Below, one piece after another: positions 35,529 to 43,551 of a stretch of 64,000 nucleotides of DNA. The stretch comes from Olleya sp. Hel_I_94 (GTDB taxonomy: Bacteria; Bacteroidota; Bacteroidia; Flavobacteriales; Flavobacteriaceae): positions 2,175,001 to 2,239,000 of the forward strand of contig NZ_VISI01000002.1 of assembly GCF_007827365.1 (NCBI RefSeq), read 5' to 3'. The number at the start of each line of letters is the position of its first letter. Within the stretch, counting starts at the first letter, position 1. The notes beneath the pieces were generated by a model. The model was not told the origin of the DNA, did not search any database, and saw nothing but the letters and a program-made list of their open reading frames with translations. A program made the position numbers and the translations under genes.

Positions 35529-36206
35529 TTATGCTGTTTTATATTGATTATACAATGCTTTTTGGTCTTTATAAATCTGTCTTGACACAACTTCCGACGC
35601 AATACAAAACAGAAAAGCAATTACCCATAAAATAATAAACCACAGCACGCCTTGACCTTCAATAAAACTTGATTTAAAAAGTGTTAGAGAAAAACTAAAT
35701 AACTGAGCCAACATATTTACAAATCCCGAAACGGATTGCATATAACTTAATGACAAGTGTTTTTTATTATCTATTGTTTTACGTCTATAAGACCACCAAA
35801 ATGAAAGGATAGTAAAAGCAAATAATACACCTACTAAACTCAATAAAAAGTTCTCTTTAACCTCCAGAAAATTATAAACACCTACTAACACATACATCAA
35901 TGCTGTTGTAAGAATAATTTTAGGTAAACTAAAAAAAGATAACAAGTACTTAAAAACTCGCTTATAAAAAACTTTTTCTATTTGTTTGGTCCTATTAGCT
36001 ATTAACGGTCTAAAGCCTTTTGTCCCAAAAGCTATTTTAGCTTTTGTTACTGCATCCTCAAAAGGTAACTGTGGATTATCTTCCAAAATCTGAGCAGTTG
36101 CATCAGCTAAATGGTCAACTAATTCGATTTTTAAATCAAACCATTCTATACCGCTTTTTTCAACGTAGGTATCTATATATTGTATTTGGTCTTTGGTTAA
36201 ATTCAT
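35529..36206 (-). CDS. HAAS-like membrane protein, paralogue 2
   Basis: 225 aa. N-terminal block DLKIELVDHLADATAQ (about residues 19-34), then FGTKGFRPLIANRTKQIEKV and four transmembrane helices. It shares the ELVDHLA core and general layout with the genes on both sides, so the three probably arose by tandem duplication. There is a 3-base gap to the gene before it. Probably acts in the membrane with the ABC transporter of the same operon. Confidence 0.75.
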   Translation of the reverse strand: MNLTKDQIQYIDTYVEKSGIEWFDLKIELVDHLADATAQILEDNPQLPFEDAVTKAKIAFGTKGFRPLIANRTKQIEKVFYKRVFKYLLSFFSLPKIILTTALMYVLVGVYNFLEVKENFLLSLVGVLFAFTILSFWWSYRRKTIDNKKHLSLSYMQSVSGFVNMLAQLFSFSLTLFKSSFIEGQGVLWFIILWVIAFLFCIASEVVSRQIYKDQKALYNQYKTA

Positions 36207-36209
36207 GAT

Positions 36210-36833
36210 TTAAATAATATTTTTAGAGTACTCTAAAATCTTATTCTTTTTGTTACGCAACTCGATGCCTCCAGCGATGTTAAATAAAATTGCTAAAAAC
36301 CAAAAGGCAATAAAAAAATATTGATTCTCTAACCATGGTTTAGCTACTCCCATAGTATATAAAAATAAGGACGGTAAAGCCATTATTGAATATAAAGGCT
36401 GTGCCATTTGCAACTTTTTAAAAGTTTTATAATGTGAAAAACCAGTAATAAGCGCCCAAAAATGTATAATTGACAGACTAACTATAAGTATTAAAGTAAA
36501 TGCTTTATTTGGCTGAAACTGCTGCATCCAATACACTGCAAATCCAAATACTATAGTAAAGGGAAGATAATTAGGCTTATAAAAAAACATAGCCAAACGT
36601 CGCCACATTTCCCTTTGATAACTCCAATGGATTGTTTTTTGACGTTTCTTTTCAAAGTCTTTTATAAAATCTATTTTAGATTTAAGATAATCTACTAATT
36701 GCTCCTCTTTATTAGATGCTTCAAAATCTGAAGCTAAATGATCGATAAGCTCTAATCTAACATCAACATACTTAATCTTAAGCCTAATTAGGTAGTTATC
36801 TATAAACTGTATGTTTTCTTTACTCAACTTCAT
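36210..36833 (-). CDS. HAAS-like membrane protein, paralogue 1
   Basis: 207 aa, the shortest of the three. N-terminal block DVRLELIDHLASDFE (about residues 24-38), then a basic FEKKRQKTIHWSYQREMWRR and four transmembrane helices. It lacks the hydrophobic motif FG..GF that follows the N-terminal domain in the other two. It starts one base after the padR stop (TAATATG), so it is probably translated with padR. Confidence 0.75.
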   Translation of the reverse strand: MKLSKENIQFIDNYLIRLKIKYVDVRLELIDHLASDFEASNKEEQLVDYLKSKIDFIKDFEKKRQKTIHWSYQREMWRRLAMFFYKPNYLPFTIVFGFAVYWMQQFQPNKAFTLILIVSLSIIHFWALITGFSHYKTFKKLQMAQPLYSIMALPSLFLYTMGVAKPWLENQYFFIAFWFLAILFNIAGGIELRNKKNKILEYSKNII

Positions 36834-36834
36834 A

Positions 36835-37173
36835 TTAATCCAAGCTAAATTTAGGATTCATAAAGGTTTCCATGGTTTTAATGTAATCCTTAAGTTCTTC
36901 CAATTTACTTACCGTTTCTTTATTACCTTTTTCGGTAAGTTTATAGTATTTACGCAAACGGTTATCTACTTTTTTGACCTCGACGTCCAGCAACCCTTCG
37001 GCTTCTAACTTATGCAACGCTGGATACAAAGCACCTTCGGTAATATTAAGTTCACCTTTAGTAATTTCTTTCACCTTCTGTGTCATTTCGTAACCATACA
37101 TTTTTTCGCTTTCATTTAAAAGCTTTAAAATAATAGTGGTCAGACTACCTTTATATAATTTTGAATTTGCCAT
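36835..37173 (-). CDS. PadR family transcriptional regulator
   Basis: 112 aa. The winged-helix domain runs NSKLYKGSLTTIILKLL, EKMYGYEMTQKVKEITKGEL, ITEGALYPALHKLEAEGLL and then VDNRLRKYYKLTEKGNKE, the full PadR layout, followed by a C-terminal dimerisation helix. I place the start at the ATG at 37173 rather than an in-frame ATG ten codons upstream, because a TATGTTTG -7 box (37178-37185) lies between the two. It heads the operon of three membrane proteins and an ABC pair, behind a long dyad at 37183-37218 that is probably its own operator. Confidence 0.9.
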   Translation of the reverse strand: MANSKLYKGSLTTIILKLLNESEKMYGYEMTQKVKEITKGELNITEGALYPALHKLEAEGLLDVEVKKVDNRLRKYYKLTEKGNKETVSKLEELKDYIKTMETFMNPKFSLD

Positions 37174-37177
37174 ATTA

Positions 37178-37209
37178 CAAACATACATAATTTTCTTATG
37201 CATAATAAA
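37178..37209 (-). promoter_or_regulatory. Promoter of the PadR operon
   Basis: On the minus strand TTTA (37209-37206), 20 bases, then TATGTTTG (37185-37178). The ATG at 37173 follows only 4 bases later, so the transcript is leaderless or nearly so. It overlaps the PadR dyad, as expected for autorepression. Confidence 0.55.
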
Positions 37210-37218
37210 CTTATGTAT
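37183..37218. promoter_or_regulatory. Extended dyad, probable PadR operator
   Basis: Two inverted repeats share one centre (37200/37201): an inner perfect palindrome TTATGCATAA (37196-37205) and outer arms ATACATAA (37183-37190) and TTATGTAT (37211-37218). Three of the five spacer positions on each side also match, so about 16 of 18 arm positions are symmetric. It lies between padR and the divergent reductase gene and covers the padR promoter. Confidence 0.7.
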
Positions 37219-37283
37219 TAATTTTTTTCTAAACAGAAGGCAAAACGGTAAAGCTTCATTATTTTTACATAAAAATTTAAACC

Positions 37284-38339
37284 ATGTCTCAATTTAATAC
37301 ACTAACTATTTCGGATATCACACGTCAAACAGACCAATGTGTTACGTTGACTTTTAATGTGCCAGATAATTTAAAACAAGACTACGCCTTTAAAGCAGGT
37401 CAATATATTACACTAAAAACTAAAATTAACGATGCAGAAGTAAGACGTGATTACTCATTATGTTCTTCTCCGTCAAGCGGAATACTAACCGTTGCGGTTA
37501 AAGCAGTACCAAACGGAACCTTTAGTACTTATGCCAACAGCAGTTTAAAAGCTGGTGACACATTAGACGTTGCAAAACCACAAGGACGTTTTGTTTTTGA
37601 ACCAAAAGCATCTGAGGAACGTACCATAGCAGCATTTGCAGCAGGAAGCGGAATTACACCAATTTTAAGTATTGCGAAAACAGTATTAGAGCAGGAACCT
37701 AAAAGCCACTTTGTATTAGTTTACGGTAACAAAACGGTTAATGACACTATATTTTTAGCAGATATTTTAGCCTTACACCATCAATATCCAGAGCGTTTTT
37801 ATGTACAATTTTTATATAGCCAATCTCAAGAAGAGAACGCTTTATTTGGACGTATCGAAAAAAGTACCGTTAACCTTATTGTAAAAAATAAATATAAACA
37901 TGTAACAATAGATGCTTTTTACCTTTGTGGTCCAGAAGCAATGATTAACACGGTAAAAGAGGTATTAGTTGAAAATAATATTGCCGAAAACACTATTCAT
38001 TTTGAATTATTTACTGCTGCTACCCAAAATACAACAACCACTGTAGAAGCAACTCATGGTAACACACAAATAACAGTGACAGTGGATGACGAGTCGGAGA
38101 CCTTTACTATGTCTCAAAAACAAACTGTATTAGAAGCTGCTTTAAAACAAGACCTAGATGCACCATATTCTTGTCAAGGTGGTGTTTGCAGTAGCTGTAT
38201 TGCAAGAGTTACAGATGGTAAAGCAGTCATGAGACAAAACAACATACTTACAGATGCCGAAGTGGCTGAAGGCTTAATATTAACCTGTCAAGCACATCCT
38301 ACAACACCAACATTAGTTGTAGATTATGATGATGTTTAG
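37284..38339 (+). CDS. Ferredoxin-type NAD(P)H oxidoreductase, PaaE-like
   Basis: 351 aa with three domains. The N-terminal FAD domain has RRDYSLCSSP (flavin contact), the middle NAD(P) domain GSGITPILSIAK and LCGPEAM, and the C-terminal plant-type [2Fe-2S] domain CQGGVCSSC plus a final Cys in LTCQAHP. Such proteins pass electrons from NAD(P)H to an oxygenase or desaturase partner; in phenylacetate operons the homologue is PaaE, but no Paa genes are near. It is divergent from padR, so the dyad there could also influence it. Confidence 0.9.
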   Translation: MSQFNTLTISDITRQTDQCVTLTFNVPDNLKQDYAFKAGQYITLKTKINDAEVRRDYSLCSSPSSGILTVAVKAVPNGTFSTYANSSLKAGDTLDVAKPQGRFVFEPKASEERTIAAFAAGSGITPILSIAKTVLEQEPKSHFVLVYGNKTVNDTIFLADILALHHQYPERFYVQFLYSQSQEENALFGRIEKSTVNLIVKNKYKHVTIDAFYLCGPEAMINTVKEVLVENNIAENTIHFELFTAATQNTTTTVEATHGNTQITVTVDDESETFTMSQKQTVLEAALKQDLDAPYSCQGGVCSSCIARVTDGKAVMRQNNILTDAEVAEGLILTCQAHPTTPTLVVDYDDV

Positions 38340-38509
38340 ACCAAAACATACGTTTAAACGTTTTTTTAACACCTTTTACCGAATCACATCTAAAACAGAC
38401 CTTCAAAAAATAAAACTAGTATAGTATCAGATATCTTTGAAACAGATTATAACACTGAAATTTGTTAGTTTAAGGGATGATATTAATTTTATATTAGTAG
38501 TTAAAATCT

Positions 38510-38538
38510 AAAAGCCTCAAGAAATTGAGGCTTTTTTT
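38510..38538. terminator. Bidirectional terminator, reductase and GT9 gene
   Basis: AAAAGCCTCAA (38510-38520) pairs perfectly with TTGAGGCTTTT (38525-38535) around GAAA, with A- and T-runs. It ends the plus-strand reductase transcript and abuts the stop of the convergent GT9 gene. Confidence 0.93.
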
Positions 38539-39562
38539 ATGCGTTTAAAACAGCAGTAACTTTTTCTGTAATTTGTTTAGGTTGTATACTTCCAGCGACA
38601 TTTTTATAATCTTCTGGATATTTATTACCGTAAATAGAAGTCGGTAATTTAGGATACAACATTTTGTCTGGTGTAATATTATAACTTTTAGGCTGATTAA
38701 AAGCTGCAAAACCAGCATAAGGATGCGTAACTCCCCAAATAGTAATCACTTTAACACCAAGCATAGCTGCCAAGTGCGCATTACCAGAATCCATGCTTAT
38801 CATTACATCCAAGTTAGATATTAAATCTAACTCCTGGTTTAAATTATATTGACCTGCAACATTTATTACAGCTTCACTATTTGCTGCCAATGAGTCTAGT
38901 TTAGCTTGATCTGCTTTACCACCAAACAGAAAAATAATATAACTCTTCTTTAATATATTAATAACCTCTAGCATCTGATCCAATGGATACATTTTGGATG
39001 TATATTGTGCACAAGGCGCAATACCAATCCATTGCTTTGTGTTTTGGTTATTTACTTTGTTTAAGATTGTATTAGGAAGTGGTTGTTTACCAGGAAAACT
39101 TGGGTTATCTAAACTAAACTTAAAACCTAACGCTTTAAAAACGTCTGCATAACGTTGGTGCGTACTTTTTAAAGGATGAAAATTTTGTCCATTGACAAGT
39201 GCTTTCTTTTCGCTTCGACCCTTATCTATTTGTTTAAATTTTTTTCCGAAGAAAAAAAGTTTTAAAATCTTAGTTCTTAAAACATTATGTAAATCTGCAA
39301 CAGCATCTATTTGTAATGCTTTTAGTTGCTTGGATAGTTTATATAATCCAAAAACACCTTTGTGCTGTTTGTTTAAATCAATTGCAAAAACCTCAACATT
39401 TTTTAAATCTCTGAAAAAAGGAGCAAAAAACGGACGTGTTAAAACGGTTAATTTAAGGTCTGGATAATGTTGTGTTAACGCTTGTAAAACAGGAACAGTC
39501 ATAGCAACGTCTCCCATTGCAGAGAGACGTATTACTAAAATATGCTTTGGTATTTTGGACAT
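38537..39562 (-). CDS. Glycosyltransferase family 9 (heptosyltransferase-like)
   Basis: 341 aa, GT-B fold. N-terminal ILVIRLSAMGDVAMTVPVLQAL is the classic GT9 start, and the C-terminal half has GIAPCAQYTSKMYP, FGGKADQAKL and SMDSGNAHLAAMLG, the donor-binding region. Members add heptose or related sugars to the LPS core. It lies 36 bases after the DUF4254 gene. The exact donor sugar is not readable. Confidence 0.9.
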   Translation of the reverse strand: MSKIPKHILVIRLSAMGDVAMTVPVLQALTQHYPDLKLTVLTRPFFAPFFRDLKNVEVFAIDLNKQHKGVFGLYKLSKQLKALQIDAVADLHNVLRTKILKLFFFGKKFKQIDKGRSEKKALVNGQNFHPLKSTHQRYADVFKALGFKFSLDNPSFPGKQPLPNTILNKVNNQNTKQWIGIAPCAQYTSKMYPLDQMLEVINILKKSYIIFLFGGKADQAKLDSLAANSEAVINVAGQYNLNQELDLISNLDVMISMDSGNAHLAAMLGVKVITIWGVTHPYAGFAAFNQPKSYNITPDKMLYPKLPTSIYGNKYPEDYKNVAGSIQPKQITEKVTAVLNA

Positions 39563-39598
39563 ACTTAAAACACGTGCTAAAATTACAAGTGCACGTTT

Positions 39599-40207
39599 TT
39601 ATTTCTGATTTCTTAAAACAGGGTTAAGCTCGTCGTCATTATACATTTTCATTTGCTTATATACTTTCATGTACTTATCGCCATTTTGGATATCCGATAA
39701 TAAGGTATCAATAGCAGTGCTTAAATCCACGCGTTGTTCTAATAAAATATCTAATTTAGTTTGGCAAGCAGCTTTATGAGAGGCTGACGCATCTGCTCTA
39801 GTTGCTTCCTCTTCCATGTGGTATACTTTTAGTGCCAGGATAGATAATCTATCAACTCCCCAAGCAGGACTTTCTGTATTAATAGTCGCGTCACTTTTAG
39901 GTGTCACGTCTTTATATTGCTCTAAAAAATAGCTATCAATATATTCTACCATATCTGTTCTGTCTTGGTTAGAGGCATCAATTTTACGTTTTAAAGTTAA
40001 TGCAGCAACTGGATCTATTTGTGGATCACGAATAATATCTTCATAATGCCATTGTACAGTATCTATCCAACATTTACGGTATAAAAGGTGTTCTAATAAG
40101 TGCGTGCTTTTGTCATAAATATTAGTAAACGGTTGGTCTACCGTATTAATGATATGGTACTTTTTTATAACGTCCTGGAATATTTTATTTGCTGTATCTG
40201 TAAACAT
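39599..40207 (-). CDS. DUF4254 family protein
   Basis: 202 aa, soluble and mostly helical. The DUF4254 pattern is visible: LLEHLLYRKCWIDTVQWHYEDIIRDPQID (residues about 33-61), then LKRKIDASNQDRTDMVEYID, and NTESPAWGVDRLSILALKVYHM. The family is common in Bacteroidota beside GT9 genes, as here, and so is linked to LPS core synthesis; its activity is unknown. It has no signal peptide. Confidence 0.85.
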   Translation of the reverse strand: MFTDTANKIFQDVIKKYHIINTVDQPFTNIYDKSTHLLEHLLYRKCWIDTVQWHYEDIIRDPQIDPVAALTLKRKIDASNQDRTDMVEYIDSYFLEQYKDVTPKSDATINTESPAWGVDRLSILALKVYHMEEEATRADASASHKAACQTKLDILLEQRVDLSTAIDTLLSDIQNGDKYMKVYKQMKMYNDDELNPVLRNQK

Positions 40208-40268
40208 ATTATTATTTTTAAGACTGTAAAATTACATAAATTAAACTGAATTTTAGGCTGAACGCGTT

Positions 40269-40297
40269 TTGGCTTTTTAAATATTAGAGTAACTTTA
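40269..40297 (+). promoter_or_regulatory. Probable upp promoter
   Basis: TTG (40269-40271), an 18-base spacer, then TAACTTTA (40290-40297), one mismatch from TAnnTTTG. The upp ATG lies 22 bases downstream. Confidence 0.5.
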
Positions 40298-40318
40298 CTT
40301 TTTAAAGAAACAATTATC

Positions 40319-40978
40319 ATGCATATTCATAATCTATCTGAACAAAATTCTATTTTAAATCAATTTATTGCTGAAATCAGAGACGTTTCTGTCCAAAACG
40401 ATAGTATGCGTTTTAGAAGAAATATTGAGCGTATTGGAGAAATTTTAGGCTACGAATTAAGTAAAGCTTTAGAATTTGAAACCAGGACTATTACAACGCC
40501 TTTAGCAACGATAACAACAGAAACTCCAAAAAACGATGTGGTTTTATGCTCAATACTTAGAGCTGGAGTCCCATTACATAATGGTTTACTAAACTATTTT
40601 GATAAATCAGAAAATGCATTTATATCTGCCTACAGACACCATTTAGATAATCCTGAATCTTTTGAAATAGTTGTCGAGTATCTAGCGTGTCCAGATCTTA
40701 CAGGTAAAACATTAATACTTGCAGACCCTATGTTAGCCACAGGACAATCTTTAATTGCGACTTATAAAGCTTTAGAGCCTTTTGGAAAACCAAAAAACGT
40801 GCATATAGTAGCTGCAATTGGTGCAGAACCTGGTGTTGATTATTTAAAAAATAATTTACCAGAAGACACTAATCTGTGGATTGCTGCAATAGATAAAAGC
40901 TTAAATAATAAAGGTTATATCGTTCCTGGATTAGGAGATGCTGGCGATTTAGCTTTTGGTGCCAAACTACAACACTAA
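40319..40978 (+). CDS. upp: Uracil phosphoribosyltransferase
   Basis: The pyrimidine salvage enzyme (219 aa) that makes UMP from uracil and PRPP. LADPMLATGQSL is the PRPP-binding loop, CSILRAGVPLHNGLL an N-terminal substrate loop and YIVPGLGDAGDLAFG the uracil-binding C terminus; all intact. Its last codons overlap the convergent DUF6427-type gene by 12 bases. Confidence 0.95.
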   Translation: MHIHNLSEQNSILNQFIAEIRDVSVQNDSMRFRRNIERIGEILGYELSKALEFETRTITTPLATITTETPKNDVVLCSILRAGVPLHNGLLNYFDKSENAFISAYRHHLDNPESFEIVVEYLACPDLTGKTLILADPMLATGQSLIATYKALEPFGKPKNVHIVAAIGAEPGVDYLKNNLPEDTNLWIAAIDKSLNNKGYIVPGLGDAGDLAFGAKLQH

Positions 40979-41890
40979 TAAGACTATTGGAATAACTAAT
41001 AACAATCCTAAAAACAATTCTTTAAACCATTTTTCTTCAATAGTTTCAATATAATTTGTAATTATTACAGCTAAAGGTGCAAAAAGAAATAAGAGTTCGC
41101 TTCCGTTTTTTTGTGGTGCAAAAGCAGCAATAATGCTAGCAAAAATACAAGCTAAAAACAAGATTTTATAAGATGGTCGGTAACTTCTCATTTTCTTTTT
41201 AATATCTTTTAAATAAAACAAAGACGACCAAATCCCAAACGATAACAACATGGTTATTGCTGTTATAAATTGCACCGAATTATAGCTGTTAAAGTCAAAA
41301 TTAACTGCTGGATTTATATTTAGTGCTAAAAAATAATCATCGTAAACTACTATCGAAAAACTAATAGTCAAAACAACAACTGTTGCAAAACCAATAAACG
41401 GAACCAAGTAATATTTTACGTTGGTCTCTGAAAACAACAACATAGCTATAAACAGCAGCGGAAAAAACAAAATAGCCCAAAAATAAAATAGCGACGCCAT
41501 AGCAATTAAAAACCCTGAATCAAATAACTTTTTAATTACGTCTTTTTTTGATCTAATACTTATTAAACGTCTTAATGTGAGCAAGATAAAAAAATTAGAG
41601 ACAACAATTTTATAGTCTAAAAAGGCTTGCGGAATAGCCAAAAAAAACAGCGCAAATAATAAAATTTCGTAGTTATTTTGTTGCGATAATAAGTTTTTAG
41701 TAACTATAAAATTAAGCAGTAATATAGACAAATAGACTAATACAAAAACAGCGATATTGGTCCAAATGGACGTTTCAGCATTAACCAAATTTGGGTACTT
41801 AAAAGGCAACAATAAAAAAGCAATTAGTGTGATACTAAAAACAATTAAAAAATTAATTGGTTTGGATTTGCTAAAAATTGTTGTAATCAT
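40967..41890 (-). CDS. Membrane protein, DUF6427-like
   Basis: 307 aa with about ten hydrophobic segments, basic loops (RRLISIRSKKDVIKK; KDIKKKMRSYRPS) and no catalytic motif. I recall this family as DUF6427, specific to flavobacteria and often near upp and purD. It overlaps upp at the 3' end by 12 bases (convergent) and is divergent from the small gene at 41937. Function unknown; the topology resembles polysaccharide polymerase or transporter proteins but without diagnostic residues. Confidence 0.75.
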   Translation of the reverse strand: MITTIFSKSKPINFLIVFSITLIAFLLLPFKYPNLVNAETSIWTNIAVFVLVYLSILLLNFIVTKNLLSQQNNYEILLFALFFLAIPQAFLDYKIVVSNFFILLTLRRLISIRSKKDVIKKLFDSGFLIAMASLFYFWAILFFPLLFIAMLLFSETNVKYYLVPFIGFATVVVLTISFSIVVYDDYFLALNINPAVNFDFNSYNSVQFITAITMLLSFGIWSSLFYLKDIKKKMRSYRPSYKILFLACIFASIIAAFAPQKNGSELLFLFAPLAVIITNYIETIEEKWFKELFLGLLLVIPIVLLVL

Positions 41891-41910
41891 TAACTCTTTT
41901 TGTATTTTTG
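41881..41910 (+). promoter_or_regulatory. Promoter of the 75-aa membrane protein
   Basis: TTG (41881-41883), 19 bases, then TATTTTTG (41903-41910), a full match to the Bacteroidota consensus. The -33 box overlaps the start codon region of the divergent gene. Confidence 0.75.
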
Positions 41911-41936
41911 TACTATAAATATACTATTATATAATT

Positions 41937-42164
41937 ATGAAAGATTTTTTTGAAGCTATAGCAAGCCTTTTTGTTGACGTATTATTTGCTCCTTATGACG
42001 CATTAAGAGCCTTAGAACTAGAAAACTGGTGGGCAGCAAACTTTATGTCATGGATATTTATCATCATTGGTTTTGTAGCGTTTATTTATTGGATGTTACA
42101 ATTAAAAGGTTACGCAGCTAACAACGAAGAAGATAAAAGTATCTCTTCACACTCATATTTATAA
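41937..42164 (+). CDS. Small membrane protein, DUF6341-like
   Basis: 75 aa. An amphipathic N terminus (MKDFFEAIASLFVDVLFAPYDALRAL), then a hydrophobic helix FMSWIFIIIGFVAFIYWMLQL at about residues 35-55 and a short polar tail. It has its own good promoter. It ends 3 bases from the convergent purD gene. I recall such proteins in flavobacteria near upp/purD (DUF6341), but no activity is known. Confidence 0.75.
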   Translation: MKDFFEAIASLFVDVLFAPYDALRALELENWWAANFMSWIFIIIGFVAFIYWMLQLKGYAANNEEDKSISSHSYL

Positions 42165-42167
42165 AAC

Positions 42168-43439
42168 TTATAGGTCAAATCCTATATCTTTTCTATAATT
42201 CATCTTATCAAAGTTTAGTTTATCTATACTTTGGTAAGATTTTTTTATGGCCTCTTGGTACGTATCGCCATAACTAGTTATTGCCATAACACGACCACCT
42301 GAGGTTACAATACCACCATCTTTGTTTTGTGCGCCTGCATGAAACACGATAGAGTCTTCAATATTTTCTAGACCTGTAATGACCTTTCCTTTTTCATAAG
42401 CTTCAGGATAACCACCAGAAACTAACATAATTGTAGTTGCTGCTCTTGGGTCTACCTCAATAGTAATTTGATCTAACGTTTGATTAGCAATTGCTTGAAA
42501 AACCTCAACTAAATCGTTTTTAAGTCTTGGTAAAACGACTTCGGTTTCAGGATCACCCAAACGCACGTTGTACTCGATAACCTTAGGCTCTTCTCCTACT
42601 TTTATCAATCCAATAAACACAAACCCTTTGTATGGTAAATTATCTTTTTGTAAACCTGCAATCGTTGGTTTAACCACTTGCTCTTCCACTTTATCTAGAA
42701 ATGCTTGGTTAGCAAAAGGTACAGGAGACACTGCTCCCATTCCGCCTGTATTTAAGCCTGTATCACCTTCGCCAATACGCTTGTAATCTTTAGCAGTTGG
42801 TAGGATTTTATAATTTTTACCATCGGTTAGCACAAAACAACTTAACTCTATTCCGTCCAAAAATTCTTCGATAACCACTTTAGTACTTGCTTGCCCAAAC
42901 TTAGCATCCACAAGCATGCTTTTTAATTCGGCTTTAGCCTGATCAATATTATTTAAAATAACAACACCTTTACCTGCTGCTAATCCATCTGCTTTAAGTA
43001 CAAATGGCGGATTTAAGGTTTCTAAAAACGCGTAGCCATCTTCCACAGTGTCTTTATTAAAGCTTTGGTAAGCTGCTGTTGGTATGTTATGTCTGTATAA
43101 AAACTGTTTTGCAAACTCTTTACTACCTTCTAAAGTCGCAGCTGCTTGTTGTGGTCCAATTACCGCTACGTTTTTAAGTGCGTTATCTGCTAAGAAAAAA
43201 TCATGAATACCTAATACTAAAGGATCTTCAGGACCAACCACTACCATAGTAATTTTATTATTTAAAACCACCTCTTTTATGGCTTCAAAATCGGTTACAC
43301 TAACAGGTACATTTTTAGCTATTTGTGCTGTTCCAGAATTTCCTGGTGCTACAAAAAGCGAGCTACATTTTTGGCTTTGTTTAAGCTTCCATGCAATAGT
43401 ATGTTCTCTTCCTCCTGATCCTAAAATTAAAATATTCAT
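42168..43439 (-). CDS. purD: Phosphoribosylamine-glycine ligase
   Basis: GAR synthetase (423 aa) of purine synthesis, ATP-grasp fold. NILILGSGGREHTIAWKL is the N-terminal signature, FVLKADGLAAGKGVVI the ATP-binding loop, and VIEYNVRLGDPETEVVLPRL the Mg-binding block. I start it at the ATG at 43439; an in-frame ATG 11 codons upstream would add a WKQQQHNITT leader that is probably untranslated. Monocistronic on the minus strand. Confidence 0.96.
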   Translation of the reverse strand: MNILILGSGGREHTIAWKLKQSQKCSSLFVAPGNSGTAQIAKNVPVSVTDFEAIKEVVLNNKITMVVVGPEDPLVLGIHDFFLADNALKNVAVIGPQQAAATLEGSKEFAKQFLYRHNIPTAAYQSFNKDTVEDGYAFLETLNPPFVLKADGLAAGKGVVILNNIDQAKAELKSMLVDAKFGQASTKVVIEEFLDGIELSCFVLTDGKNYKILPTAKDYKRIGEGDTGLNTGGMGAVSPVPFANQAFLDKVEEQVVKPTIAGLQKDNLPYKGFVFIGLIKVGEEPKVIEYNVRLGDPETEVVLPRLKNDLVEVFQAIANQTLDQITIEVDPRAATTIMLVSGGYPEAYEKGKVITGLENIEDSIVFHAGAQNKDGGIVTSGGRVMAITSYGDTYQEAIKKSYQSIDKLNFDKMNYRKDIGFDL

Positions 43440-43469
43440 TGTAGTAATGTTGTGTTGTTGTTGTTTCCA

Positions 43470-43477
43470 CAAAAATA
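43470..43477 (-). promoter_or_regulatory. Probable -7 box of purD
   Basis: TATTTTTG on the minus strand fits TAnnTTTG; the chosen ATG lies 31 bases downstream across a CAACAACAACA-rich leader. No clear -33 TTG. Its position inside the longer frame supports the later start. Confidence 0.5.
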
Positions 43478-43551
43478 ATTATTTAAAAGAATTTGATTGA
43501 CTTTAAATCCAATAGTTTTTTATTTCTTTATTTTACAGAAAATCTATTGCA

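Noticed and set aside
37174..37203. A 10-codon N-terminal extension of PadR
   Set aside because: It overlaps the promoter -7 box and half of the dyad; the PadR domain starts at the later Met.
38350..38361. ACGTTTAAACGT palindrome followed by seven T, a possible terminator after the reductase gene
   Set aside because: The stem is short and AT-rich, and a much stronger terminator lies at 38510-38538.
43440..43470. CAACAACAACA run in the purD leader as a microsatellite or operator
   Set aside because: Only a few units and no symmetry; typical unstructured leader.
43440..43472. An 11-codon N-terminal extension of purD
   Set aside because: The -7 box TATTTTTG lies inside it, at 43470-43477, and the PurD family starts at MNILILGSGGRE.
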